Below are positions 1-8,930 of a DNA stretch of 64,000 bases, piece after piece (the stretch's first letter is position 1; each line of letters opens with the position of its first letter). Where the stretch lies: assembly GCF_900112825.1 (NCBI RefSeq), contig NZ_FONE01000009.1:20567-84566 (forward strand), written 5' to 3'. Position numbers and translations under genes: made by a program. The notes under the pieces are model-generated. The model saw only the letters and a list, made by a program, of their open reading frames with translations, was not told where the DNA came from and made no database searches. Origin of the DNA: Nitrosomonas sp. Nm166. Lineage in GTDB: Bacteria; Pseudomonadota; Gammaproteobacteria; Burkholderiales; Nitrosomonadaceae.

Positions 1-150
1 AAATTGCGCTTCGTTCTTGAACCCATATGGTTTTATGGAGCGTATTTTGAAGTTCCGCACTTTACTGATTGGCTTAGTTTATGCGAAGGGGCTAAGACTT
101 TGTCTGATCGCATCAATACAATAACAATTAAAGCTGCATTTCTCTTTTAA
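1..150 (+). CDS. C-terminal end of an unidentified protein (partial)
   Basis: An open frame enters from the left edge in frame 1 and stops with TAA at 148-150, giving 49 residues that end in ITIKAAFLF. No motif is recognisable; the fragment contains several aromatic residues and no obvious membrane segment. It ends 11 bp before the ATG of the RTX protein, whose ribosome-binding site (AAGGGGG) starts right after this stop, so the two could be co-transcribed. The missing 5' part is needed to identify it. Confidence 0.45.
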   Translation, partial: KLRFVLEPIWFYGAYFEVPHFTDWLSLCEGAKTLSDRINTITIKAAFLF

Positions 151-161
151 AGGGGGTACTC

Positions 162-3100
162 ATGTTGTCTCGCATCATATTTATTGATTCAAACGTAGCC
201 GATTATCAAAATTTGATTCCACAGCTGCCTGACTCAGAGGTTGTTGTGCTGAATGCAGATCAAGATGGCGTCATGCAGATTCTTTCCGTGTTGCAGGGCA
301 GGGTGGAACTGGATGCGATAGATATTATTTCGCATGGTACGCCAGGGGTATTGATGCTGGGACGGGGTGAATTAAATAGCACCAATCTGACGGATTATGC
401 TGAGCTATTAGCTCGGATCGGCACGCACCTGAAACCCGATGGTGATATTTTGCTGTATGGTTGTGAAGTGGCGCAAGGAAAAGCAGGGCAAGCATTTATC
501 GAACAACTGGGGCAGCTTACCGGAGCAAGTGTTGCAGCATCGATCAATCTGACTGGTGCGGCTCATCTGGGCGGGGACTGGGTATTGGCAGCACAGGCAG
601 GATTCGTCAAGTCACCTGCATTGCAGCTATCCTATCACGGTATTCTCGCAATTTTTACCGGCACAACAGGTAATGATGTGCTGACTGGAAGCATGGGTAG
701 TGACACATTCACCGGTGATTTAGGCGATGACACGCTGATAGGAAACACGGGCAATGATATTGCAATTTTCTCGGGTAATCAGGCTGATTATGAGTTTTCG
801 CTCAATTCGGCGGGTCAGGTCACTGTGCGAGACAAAAATGCCGCCAATGGCGACGAAGGCACAGATATTCTTACCAGTATTGAAATTGCCCGATTTGCGG
901 ATGGCGATATTGGCGTTTCTCAGAAAAGCGACGAATTCAGGGTCAATACTTTCATAACTGGTGAACAATTTGATTCATCGATTACTGCCCTGGTCAATGG
1001 CGGTTTCGTGGTGAGCTGGGCATCTTATGCTCAGGATGGCAGCAGCTATGGTATTTATGCGCAGCGTTATAATGCGAATGGCGTGGCGCAGGGTAGCGAA
1101 TTCCAGGTCAATACGCATATAACCAATTCTCAACAAAATCCTGCAATCACCGCCTTAAGCAATGGCGGTTTTGTGGTGAGCTGGATGTCGAATGGCCAGG
1201 ATGGCAGTGGCTATGGCATTTATGCGCAGCGCTATGATGCGAATGGCGTAGCCCAGGGCAGTGAATTCCAGGTCAATACCTATACAACCAATTCTCAACA
1301 AAATCCTGCAATCACCGCCTTAAACAATGGCGGTTTCGTGGTGAGCTGGCATTCTAATAGTCAGGATGGCAGTGGCCTGGGTATTTATGCTCAGCGCTAT
1401 GATGCCAATGGCATAACCCAAGGCAGTGAGTTCAGAGTCAATACGCATACAGCCAACTCACAACAAAACCCTACGATCACTGCCTTAAGCAACGGCGGTT
1501 TCGTGGTGAGCTGGGAGTCAAGTGGTCAGGATGGCAGCAGCCTGGGCATTTATGCGCAGCGCTATGATACGAATGGAGTAGCCCAGGGCAGTGAATTCCA
1601 GGTCAATACGCATACAGCCAATACGCAAGGTGATCCTGCGATTGCTGCATTGGCGAATGGCGGTTTTGTGGTGAGCTGGGAGTCAAGTGGTCAGGATGGC
1701 AGCAGCCTGGGCATTTATGCGCAGCGTTATGATGCAAATGGGGTAGCCCAGGGCAGTGAATTCCAGATCAATACCCATACAGCCAATACGCAAAGTGATC
1801 CTGCGATTGCTGCATTGATGAATGGTGGTTTCGTGGTGAGTTGGGCATCGAATGGTCAGGATGGCAGTGGTTATGGCATTTATGCGCAGCGCTATGATGC
1901 CAATGGGGTAGCCCAAGGTAATGAATTTCGGGTCAATACACAGACCACCGATGTCCAGGGTAATTCTTCAGTCACTGCTCTGGTTAATGGTGGATTTGTG
2001 GTGACCTGGGAGTCTTTGAATCAGGATGGTAGTGGCAAGGGTATTTATGCCCAGCACTATGATGACGAAGGAAGAACGGCTGGAAATCTTGTGCTAACGG
2101 GAAGTGCTGGTGACGATCACTTGAACATTGCAGCGGCAGCGATGACTCAGCAAGCCAATCTGCTAGGGATGGCAGGTAATGATTACCTGCAAGGTGGGTC
2201 TGGCAACGATATTCTGGATGGCGGTGCTGACGATGACTTGCTTTCTGGAGGTTCCGGCAACGATACGTTAATAGGCGGTGACGGTGATGATGTCGCAGTG
2301 TATGAGGGTAATCGATCTGATTACATACTCTCGCTCGACTCAATCGGTCAGATTACAGTGCATGATACCAATCCATCTAACGGAGATGAAGGTATAGATA
2401 CACTTTCTGATTCAATAATATTGCGTTTTGCTGATGGCGATTTCACAGCAAATATTTTGTCCAGAGGTAATGAACTGAGGGTCAATACTTATACTTCCAA
2501 TGACCAAGTTAATTCTTCGATTACTGCGCTGAGCAATGGTGGTTTCGTGGTGACCTGGGAATCTTCGAGGCAAGATGGCAGTGGCAAAGGTATTTATGCG
2601 CAGCGCTATGGTGCGAATGGTGTGGCCCAGGGCAGTGAATTCCAGATCAATACGCATACAACCTTTGATCAAATTAATTCTTCAATCACTGCCCTGAACA
2701 ATGGTAGTTTCGTGGTGAGCTGGGCCTCTCTTCAGGATGGCGAAGGCTTAGGTATTTATGCGCAGCGCTATGATGCCAATGGGGTAGCCCAGGGCAATGA
2801 ATTTCGGGTCAATACATATACTGATTTCGATCAAACTCATCCTTCAATTTCTGCTCTGAGCAATGGCGATTTTGTGGTGAGCTGGGCATCGAGTGGTCAG
2901 GATGGTAGCGGCTGGGGTATTTATGCGCAGCGCTATGATGAAAATGGTGTAGCGCAGGGTAATGAATTCAGAGTTAACACTTTTACGGATCTCACTCAAA
3001 GTGATCCATCCATGACTGCACTAGCTAATGGCGGTTTCGTGGTGAGTTGGGAATCTTCGGGTCAGGATGGCAGTGGCAAAGGTATTTATGCGCAGCGTTA

Positions 3101-4832
3101 TGATGCAAATGGAGTAGCTCAAGGCAGTGAATTCCAGATCAACACGCATACGGCGGATGATCAAGCTAATTCTTCAATTACCGCACTGACTAATGGCGGT
3201 TTCGTGGTGAGTTGGGAATCTTCAGGTCAGGATGGCAGTGGCAAAGGTATTTATGCGCAGCGTTATGATGCGAATGGCGTAGCTCAGGGCAGTGAATTCC
3301 AGACCAACACGCATACGGCGGATGATCAAGCTAATTCTTCAATTACCGCACTGACTAATGGCGGTTTCGTGGTGAGTTGGGAATCTTCAGGTCAGGATGG
3401 CAGTGGCAAAGGTATTTATGCGCAGCGTTATGATGCGAATGGCGTAGCCCAGGGTAATGAATTCAGAGTTAATACCTTTACGGCCAATGCCCAAAGTGAT
3501 CCCTCGATCACCGCGTTGTCCAATGGCGGTTTCATGGTGACATGGTCATCTTTAACCCAGGATGGCAGCGGCTGGGGTATTTTTGCGCAACGCTATGATG
3601 CAAATGGAGTGGCCGTTGAAACGATTGTTGAATTAACATCAGTATCTGGTGGAGTCAATCATGCTCCGGCTCTGATAGCTCCTTTGATTGATCAAGCGGT
3701 ACAATATGATACGCTTGGCTGGAATTACGATATCAGTACCTCGTTTAGTGATACTGATCTTTCCGATTCCCTGAGCTTTAGTGCCTTGCTCGCTAACGGC
3801 GATCCTTTGCCAGCCTGGCTACAGATTGACGAAATCACTGGCTTGATGAGTGGTGCGCCTGGCTTTGTTGATCGTGGCACTTATGCCTTAGACATAACTG
3901 CTACTGATTCGCACGGATTAAGTGTCAGTGCACCTTTAACGATCGCTGTGACGGTGTTTAACGCGGGCGAACTGTTGGTCAGTACGGATGGCAACGATAC
4001 GTTAGCCGGTACACAATCCAATGATACAGCCAGCTATGCGTATGCTACTGCTCCAATTACAGTTTCCCTGGCTACTAGCAATCAGCAAAACACGGGAGGT
4101 GCTGGATTAGATACGCTGACCAATATCGACAATCTGATAGGTAGCAATCATAACGATAATTTGAAAGGCAACGCACAGAATAATGTGCTTGATGGGGGGG
4201 CTGGTAATGACAAGCTTGCTGGAGGTGCTGGAGCAGATACGCTGGCTGGCGGATCCGGTAATGATGTTTTTACTGTTAACAGTGTGGGTGATGTCGTCAT
4301 AGAGTTCCTCAATGAGGGGATAGATAAAATCAATAGCAATGTAACTTACACCTTGCCAGAGCATGTGGAAAATCTGACATTGACAGGATCGCTGGCGATT
4401 AACGGCACGGGCAATGATCTGGCCAACAGGATTAACGGGAATGCAGCGGATAATCAACTGAATGGAGGGGTCGGCAACGATACTCTCAATGGTGGTGCTG
4501 GCACCAATACGCTAACGGGTGGAGCAGGGAAAGATAACTTCCGATTTACTACCACCGGTCACACCGATATGATTACCGATTTCAATGTAATTGATGATAC
4601 GATTCAGCTTGAAAATGCCGTATTTACGTCATTAACAACGACTGGTAAATTAGCGGCAGATCAATTTCGGGTAAATACTCAAGCGTTGGATGCGAATGAT
4701 TTCATCATCTATAACGATGCGACAGGTGCGTTGTGGTACGATGCGGACGGGAATGGTGCTGGTGCGGCGGCACAGATTGCAACGATGGGAACTGGTTTAA
4801 ATATGACTAATGCAGATATTGTGGTGATCTAG
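162..4832 (+). CDS. Secreted RTX calcium-binding protein: DUF4347 head, two 7-repeat blocks, CADG domain
   Basis: 1,556 residues starting 6 nt after a strong AAGGGGG ribosome-binding site. Residues about 5-165 match the DUF4347 domain found at the N-terminus of giant secreted or adhesive proteins. Short runs of hemolysin-type GGxGxD repeats (for example GGSGNDILDGG) follow at about 168-200, 695-730 and 1,280-1,460; these are known Ca2+-binding beta-roll units. Residues 256-640 and 769-1,152 each hold seven tandem repeats of about 55 residues with the core GGFVVSWxSxxQDGSGxGIY. A dystroglycan/cadherin-like (He_PIG/CADG) domain covers about 1,165-1,266. The C-terminus looks like a type I secretion target domain and there is no Sec signal peptide, so export by an HlyBD/TolC-type system is expected; no such genes are in the window. 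The ligand and function are unknown. An adhesin or extracellular matrix protein is the best guess. Confidence 0.85.
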   Translation: MLSRIIFIDSNVADYQNLIPQLPDSEVVVLNADQDGVMQILSVLQGRVELDAIDIISHGTPGVLMLGRGELNSTNLTDYAELLARIGTHLKPDGDILLYGCEVAQGKAGQAFIEQLGQLTGASVAASINLTGAAHLGGDWVLAAQAGFVKSPALQLSYHGILAIFTGTTGNDVLTGSMGSDTFTGDLGDDTLIGNTGNDIAIFSGNQADYEFSLNSAGQVTVRDKNAANGDEGTDILTSIEIARFADGDIGVSQKSDEFRVNTFITGEQFDSSITALVNGGFVVSWASYAQDGSSYGIYAQRYNANGVAQGSEFQVNTHITNSQQNPAITALSNGGFVVSWMSNGQDGSGYGIYAQRYDANGVAQGSEFQVNTYTTNSQQNPAITALNNGGFVVSWHSNSQDGSGLGIYAQRYDANGITQGSEFRVNTHTANSQQNPTITALSNGGFVVSWESSGQDGSSLGIYAQRYDTNGVAQGSEFQVNTHTANTQGDPAIAALANGGFVVSWESSGQDGSSLGIYAQRYDANGVAQGSEFQINTHTANTQSDPAIAALMNGGFVVSWASNGQDGSGYGIYAQRYDANGVAQGNEFRVNTQTTDVQGNSSVTALVNGGFVVTWESLNQDGSGKGIYAQHYDDEGRTAGNLVLTGSAGDDHLNIAAAAMTQQANLLGMAGNDYLQGGSGNDILDGGADDDLLSGGSGNDTLIGGDGDDVAVYEGNRSDYILSLDSIGQITVHDTNPSNGDEGIDTLSDSIILRFADGDFTANILSRGNELRVNTYTSNDQVNSSITALSNGGFVVTWESSRQDGSGKGIYAQRYGANGVAQGSEFQINTHTTFDQINSSITALNNGSFVVSWASLQDGEGLGIYAQRYDANGVAQGNEFRVNTYTDFDQTHPSISALSNGDFVVSWASSGQDGSGWGIYAQRYDENGVAQGNEFRVNTFTDLTQSDPSMTALANGGFVVSWESSGQDGSGKGIYAQRYDANGVAQGSEFQINTHTADDQANSSITALTNGGFVVSWESSGQDGSGKGIYAQRYDANGVAQGSEFQTNTHTADDQANSSITALTNGGFVVSWESSGQDGSGKGIYAQRYDANGVAQGNEFRVNTFTANAQSDPSITALSNGGFMVTWSSLTQDGSGWGIFAQRYDANGVAVETIVELTSVSGGVNHAPALIAPLIDQAVQYDTLGWNYDISTSFSDTDLSDSLSFSALLANGDPLPAWLQIDEITGLMSGAPGFVDRGTYALDITATDSHGLSVSAPLTIAVTVFNAGELLVSTDGNDTLAGTQSNDTASYAYATAPITVSLATSNQQNTGGAGLDTLTNIDNLIGSNHNDNLKGNAQNNVLDGGAGNDKLAGGAGADTLAGGSGNDVFTVNSVGDVVIEFLNEGIDKINSNVTYTLPEHVENLTLTGSLAINGTGNDLANRINGNAADNQLNGGVGNDTLNGGAGTNTLTGGAGKDNFRFTTTGHTDMITDFNVIDDTIQLENAVFTSLTTTGKLAADQFRVNTQALDANDFIIYNDATGALWYDADGNGAGAAAQIATMGTGLNMTNADIVVI
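927..2081 (+). repeat. First block of seven 165-bp coding repeats
   Basis: Seven in-frame units of exactly 165 bp begin at 927, 1092, 1257, 1422, 1587, 1752 and 1917 inside the RTX gene. Each encodes about 55 residues of the pattern GxEFxVNTxTxxxQ followed by xIxALxNGGFVVSW and QDGSGxGIYAQRYDANG. The last unit degenerates at its end (YDDEGRTA) before RTX repeats resume. Confidence 0.95.
2466..3617 (+). repeat. Second block of seven 162-165-bp coding repeats
   Basis: Seven units begin at 2466, 2631, 2793, 2958, 3123, 3288 and 3453. The second is one codon short (162 bp). The units at 3123 and 3288 differ at only two of 165 positions, by my own base-by-base reading, which points to a very recent tandem duplication or gene conversion. 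The block is separated from the first one by a Ca2+-binding RTX segment. Confidence 0.95.
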
Positions 4833-4872
4833 ATGATTTTCGATGAGTACATGTTTAAAGGTGAGCAGCCCG

Positions 4873-5580
4873 ATGTCTGAATCAGCAGCAAGTCAAAGTG
4901 TCAGTAACAGTGCGGGCTTAAGCGTGCAGGCCATCCGTGAATTGAATGACCGCTATCGCCCGCTTGATTTTGAAGCACGATTGCGCAGGCTTTATACCGA
5001 TTTCCAGCCTGAAAAAATCATGGTGACGTCTTCCTTTGCGGCGACCTCTGCTTATTTTCTGCATATCATCTCTCGCATTCGCCCGGAACAGGTCATTTTT
5101 TTCATTAATACGGGATTTCATTTTCCGGAAACTCTGTTATACCGTGATTATTTGATTGGCCTCTTTCATCTGAAAGTCGAAGATTTGAAAGCGGATGATT
5201 ATCAGCATCAATATAGCGAAAAAGAAAAGCTGTACGAAACCGACCCGGATTTTTGCTGTACCATTAACAAAATCAATCCGCTGGAAGCGATCAGATGCAA
5301 TTACGATATTTGGGTATCGAGTCTGATGAGCTGGCAGACAGACCACCGTGCAGGGCTGGATATTTTTGAAGAGCGCCGCGGAATTATCAAGTTTAACCCC
5401 ATGATTGACGTGTCGCGCGAAGAACGTGATGCGTATATTCTCGAGCATAAGCTACCCTTTCACCCGCTAGTGGCTGATGGTTATTCTTCTATCGGTTGCA
5501 AGCACTGTACTGTAAAAGGCGAAGGCCGCAGCGGTCGCTGGGTGGGGAAACCCAAAACCGAGTGCGGCTTGCATCTTTAA
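4873..5580 (+). CDS. cysH: Assimilatory adenylyl-sulfate (APS) reductase, [4Fe-4S] type
   Basis: 235 residues from the ATG at 4873, which has AGGTGA eight bases upstream; an in-frame ATG at 4843 has no ribosome-binding site. PAPS/APS reductase fold with the P-loop-like VTSSFAATSAYFLH and the catalytic C-terminal ECGLHL (Cys231). The paired cysteines Cys128-Cys129 and Cys209-x-x-Cys212 are the iron-sulfur ligands that mark APS-using enzymes, as opposed to PAPS-using enterobacterial CysH. It reduces APS to sulfite with thioredoxin in cytoplasmic sulfate assimilation. No other cys genes are adjacent; it stands 40 bp after the RTX gene and overlaps the convergent peptidase gene by 4 bp. Confidence 0.9.
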   Translation: MSESAASQSVSNSAGLSVQAIRELNDRYRPLDFEARLRRLYTDFQPEKIMVTSSFAATSAYFLHIISRIRPEQVIFFINTGFHFPETLLYRDYLIGLFHLKVEDLKADDYQHQYSEKEKLYETDPDFCCTINKINPLEAIRCNYDIWVSSLMSWQTDHRAGLDIFEERRGIIKFNPMIDVSREERDAYILEHKLPFHPLVADGYSSIGCKHCTVKGEGRSGRWVGKPKTECGLHL

Positions 5581-6536
5581 TTGTTGCGTATTTTGAAATG
5601 ATCGGTGGCTCTGATCAGTGCCGCCTGTATGCCGGGCTCCCATACGGAGTGGCCGGCATCGTCAATGATGATGTATTCAGCCTGCGGCCATGCGCGATGC
5701 AGGTCGTCAGCACTGATGATTGGGCAGACGGCATCGTAGCGGCCCTGCACAATAGTGGTGGGGATGTTGTGCAGTTTATGCACGTTATCCAGTAATGAAT
5801 TTTCCGGCAAGAAGATATTGTGACTGAAGTAATGGGCTTCCATGCGTGCAAGCCCCAGTGCGACACTGTCACTGGCAAAGTAACTGACTGTTGTCGGATT
5901 GGGTAATAATGTGGAGCAAGAGCCTTCATAAGTGCTCCAGGTGCGTGCGGCTGGCATGTGAATGGCCGGATCTGGATTCATTAAGCGCTGGTAATAAGCA
6001 GAAAGAATGTCATTGCGTTCTGCTGCGGAAAGTGGTGCAACAAATTCACGCCAGGCCTCCGGGAAGAAATTTCGTAAGCCATACAGAAACCAATCAATTT
6101 CTTCTTTACGGCAAAGAAAAATCCCACGCAGAATAAAACCACGACAGCGTTCAGGATGAGCCTCACCATACGCAAGAGCCAGTGTGCTGCCCCATGAGCC
6201 GCCAAATACGAGCCATTGATCGATGTTCAAGTGTCGCCGCAGTAGCTCCAGGTCATTAATTAAATGCGGCGTTGTATTGTCGCGTATCTCGCCGAGTGGC
6301 GTTGAACGTCCAGCACCTCTTTGATCATAGATGACAATACGATAATATGCTGGATCAAAAAAACGCCTATGTGCTGGTGTTGCGCCAGCTCCGGGTCCGC
6401 CATGAAGGAATACGACAGGTATGCCTGACGGATTACCTGATTCTTCCCAGTACATCGTATGTAATTTGTCAAGGGATAATGTTCCTTGGCGATAGGGCTC
6501 GATTTCTGGGTATACAGTAGGTAAATGAGTGCTCAT
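5577..6536 (-). CDS. pip: Proline iminopeptidase (alpha/beta hydrolase, S33)
   Basis: 319 residues from the ATG at 6536 (MSTHLPTVYP); a longer upstream reading adds an unlikely 18-residue extension. Family features are the oxyanion-hole HGGPGAG at residues 45-51, DQRGAGRS after it, the nucleophile elbow GGSWGS with Ser114, and a C-terminal GRYDAVCP...DDAGHS segment carrying the Asp and His of the triad. It releases N-terminal proline from peptides in the cytoplasm. The 3' end overlaps cysH by 4 bp in convergent orientation, and no terminator separates them. Confidence 0.9.
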   Translation of the reverse strand: MSTHLPTVYPEIEPYRQGTLSLDKLHTMYWEESGNPSGIPVVFLHGGPGAGATPAHRRFFDPAYYRIVIYDQRGAGRSTPLGEIRDNTTPHLINDLELLRRHLNIDQWLVFGGSWGSTLALAYGEAHPERCRGFILRGIFLCRKEEIDWFLYGLRNFFPEAWREFVAPLSAAERNDILSAYYQRLMNPDPAIHMPAARTWSTYEGSCSTLLPNPTTVSYFASDSVALGLARMEAHYFSHNIFLPENSLLDNVHKLHNIPTTIVQGRYDAVCPIISADDLHRAWPQAEYIIIDDAGHSVWEPGIQAALIRATDHFKIRNN

Positions 6537-6687
6537 GATATTAGTCGATAATTGAACGATTGATTTTAGAAATGATAGAAAAAGTGGCAAACTGTACAGA
6601 GTTCAAAAATTAAATGAATTATAGTTCTGATATAGTGATATTGCTTGACAGCTTGCTTACTGTTTCAATGTGATAAGGAATCAGCGT

Positions 6688-6945
6688 ATGCCTAATACGA
6701 CAATGGGAGAACAAGAGATTTCTATGTTAAGGGAAGAAATGGAAATATTAATGGATGAACGTCAATGCCTGCTGGATGCGACAGGTGCTGCTGCAGTTTT
6801 TATCGCTAGCCTGGACAGTGCTTTATTACCGGATTCGGCCTGTCAAGCAGCGAAGATTTTATCAGACTCTCTAAATAATTTACCTGAAGAAACTTTACGG
6901 GATGCGCTGGAGAAAGTGAGAGCAGAGCATATCGTTCGTGTATAA
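6688..6945 (+). CDS. Small acidic, probably coiled-coil protein upstream of the patatin gene
   Basis: 85 residues from the ATG at 6688, which is preceded by AAGGA at eight-base spacing; a GTG at 6670 in frame lies before that site and is less likely. The sequence opens with a Glu-rich helix (QEISMLREEMEILMDERQ) followed by alanine-rich and leucine-rich helices, with no signal peptide or membrane span. I do not recognise a family. Its last 8 bp overlap the GTG start of the patatin gene, so the two are probably translationally coupled and may act together. Confidence 0.65.
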   Translation: MPNTTMGEQEISMLREEMEILMDERQCLLDATGAAAVFIASLDSALLPDSACQAAKILSDSLNNLPEETLRDALEKVRAEHIVRV

Positions 6946-8098
6946 AAAAAAGAAGGTTTTGGCCGGACCTAAGGTAGGGCTTGTTTTAACGGGAGGTGGC
7001 GCTCGTGCTGCTTATCAGGTAGGCGTATTACGGGCTATTGTTGAACTCTTACCTGACAAGAGACGTAACCCATTTCCGGTGATTTGTGGAACTTCTGCAG
7101 GCGCAATCAATGCAGCCAGCATTGCGGTTTCAGCCAATGATTTTGCAGAAGGTGTCAGTCAACTTGAAGCCGTCTGGTCAAACTTTCATGTAAACCAGGT
7201 TTATCGATCAGATTTTATAGGCGTAATGCATAATACCCTACGCTGTTTGTTGTCATTAGTATCAAATGAATATGGTCGATATAATGCAATTTCCTTACTG
7301 GATAACTCGCCATTAAAAGCACTCCTGAAAAGCCGTTTTCCGTTTCGTTCTATTAAATATTCCATCCGTACAGGTGCATTGTATGCTCTGGGGCTTACTG
7401 CATGGGGGTACACTTCCGGACAATCGGTTACATTTTATCAAGCAGCGAAAGAAGTGGTGCCTTGGAAGAGAGCGCAGAGATTGGGCATTCCAGTGGATAT
7501 TGGAATTAGGCATTTAATGGCTTCTTCCTCGATTCCTTTTATTTTTCCTCCTGTTAGATTAAATCGTGAGTACTTTGGAGATGGCTCAATGCGTCAGTTG
7601 GCGCCCATCAGTCCGGCGCTACACTTGGGTGCGGACAAGGTACTGATTATCGGTCTACGCAGAATGGTAATTGATGAACCTAAGCGGGTCAGCGCCACCA
7701 GTTATCCTCCATTTGCGCAGATTGCAGGTCATGCGCTGAATAGTATCTTTGTCGATAGCCTGGATGTTGATCTGGAGCGTTTATTGCGCATCAACGAAAC
7801 GCTTAAGCTAATTCCTCACGAAACATTTAAAGAAAAAAATATAGCGCTACGCCCCATCGAAGCGATGATGATAGCACCCAGCCAGAGCATTAACGAGATT
7901 GCACAAAAATATGCATATACCTTGCCATGGATCATGCGTTATTTATACCGGGCTATCGGTGCGATGGGACCTAATGGGGCAACTTTATTGAGCTATGTAC
8001 TATTTGAGGCGCCTTTTTGTCGAGATTTAATAGCACTGGGCTATAACGATACCCTGCGGCAAAAAGATGAATTGCTGGAATTTATAGGAATCAAATAA
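6938..8098 (+). CDS. Patatin-like phospholipase
   Basis: 386 residues from a GTG that overlaps the preceding gene. Patatin motifs are clear: the glycine-rich oxyanion loop GGGARAAYQVG (residues 19-29), nucleophile elbow GTSAG with Ser53, and the second dyad residue in DGS with Asp215. The family hydrolyses acyl chains from phospholipids or other lipids with a Ser-Asp dyad. There is no signal peptide, so it is cytoplasmic or membrane-associated. The start is followed by an A8 run, so a slightly later start cannot be excluded. Physiological substrate unknown. Confidence 0.85.
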   Translation: MYKKKKVLAGPKVGLVLTGGGARAAYQVGVLRAIVELLPDKRRNPFPVICGTSAGAINAASIAVSANDFAEGVSQLEAVWSNFHVNQVYRSDFIGVMHNTLRCLLSLVSNEYGRYNAISLLDNSPLKALLKSRFPFRSIKYSIRTGALYALGLTAWGYTSGQSVTFYQAAKEVVPWKRAQRLGIPVDIGIRHLMASSSIPFIFPPVRLNREYFGDGSMRQLAPISPALHLGADKVLIIGLRRMVIDEPKRVSATSYPPFAQIAGHALNSIFVDSLDVDLERLLRINETLKLIPHETFKEKNIALRPIEAMMIAPSQSINEIAQKYAYTLPWIMRYLYRAIGAMGPNGATLLSYVLFEAPFCRDLIALGYNDTLRQKDELLEFIGIK

Positions 8099-8164
8099 AG
8101 TATAGAAATATTGAAATTAGAATGGTATTTCTCTTCGAAATAATAATTTTGTAGGAAAAATCAA

Positions 8165-8887
8165 ATGGCTTTTGATAGTCCGCAATTCTGGATTGCAGTT
8201 GTGCAAATCATCGCGATTGATATCGTATTAGGCGGAGATAACGCGGTTGTAATCGCACTTGCCTGTCGACGCTTGCCCGAACAGCAACGTAAGCTTGGAA
8301 TTTTCTGGGGCGTCTTTGGTGCGATTGCTTTACGGGTAGTAATGATTTTTTTTGCACTGAGTCTACTGACGATACCTTATTTGAAGATCGTTGGCGCGGC
8401 ATTGCTGATATGGATCGGTATCAAGCTGTTGCAACCTGAATCAGAAGGGGACCATGAAATCAATGCCAGTACAACATTACTAGGTGCCATCAAAACTATT
8501 ATCGTGGCTGATGCGGTAATGAGTCTGGATAATGTGATAGCGATTGCGGGTGCTGCCAAGGATGAGATCGGTTTAGTAATTTTTGGCTTGGTGATCAGTG
8601 TGCCCATCATCGTTTGGGGGAGTCAGCTGGTGATGAAAATTATGGATCGCTATCCCGTAACTATTGCAATTGGTGCAGGTTTACTGGGATGGATTGCCGG
8701 TGATATGGTGGTGAGTGATGTAGTTACCAAAGAATGGGTTAATACGCAGGCTAAATATCTGCACTGGGTTGCACCAGTCGCTACGGCGTCTATTGTAATT
8801 GTGGTGGGTAAAATGCTGGCGGCCCGCCAATTGGCCAAGGTCAAGCCAGTAGTCGATCTGGCTGAAAAAACTCCGCCTAAGCAGTAA
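8165..8887 (+). CDS. TerC/YjbE-family integral membrane protein (probable metal exporter)
   Basis: 240 residues with about seven hydrophobic spans. The two family signatures are present: GGDN (residues 23-26) in the first helix and SLDN (120-123) in the middle, acidic pairs thought to bind the metal. TerC/YjbE/Alx proteins are linked to Mn2+ export and tellurite tolerance. The 66 bp before the gene are too short for the yybP-ykoY manganese riboswitch that often precedes relatives. A C-terminal cytoplasmic tail (KPVVDLAEKTPPKQ) follows the last helix. The UspA gene starts 43 bp downstream. Confidence 0.85.
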   Translation: MAFDSPQFWIAVVQIIAIDIVLGGDNAVVIALACRRLPEQQRKLGIFWGVFGAIALRVVMIFFALSLLTIPYLKIVGAALLIWIGIKLLQPESEGDHEINASTTLLGAIKTIIVADAVMSLDNVIAIAGAAKDEIGLVIFGLVISVPIIVWGSQLVMKIMDRYPVTIAIGAGLLGWIAGDMVVSDVVTKEWVNTQAKYLHWVAPVATASIVIVVGKMLAARQLAKVKPVVDLAEKTPPKQ

Positions 8888-8930
8888 TTTTATCTATTTA
8901 TCATATAAAAGCTAAGACTAGGGATAAATC

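Noticed and set aside
927..3617. Regular 165-bp direct repeats suggesting a CRISPR array or satellite DNA
   Set aside because: The repeats are in frame within one long gene, have no spacers, and encode a conserved protein unit.
6688..8098. Anti-phage (CBASS-like) operon around the patatin lipase
   Set aside because: There is no nucleotidyltransferase or other defence gene nearby; patatin alone is not diagnostic.
8099..8164. yybP-ykoY manganese riboswitch before the TerC-family gene
   Set aside because: Only 66 bp separate the genes and no matching structure can be formed; the gene is likely read from upstream.
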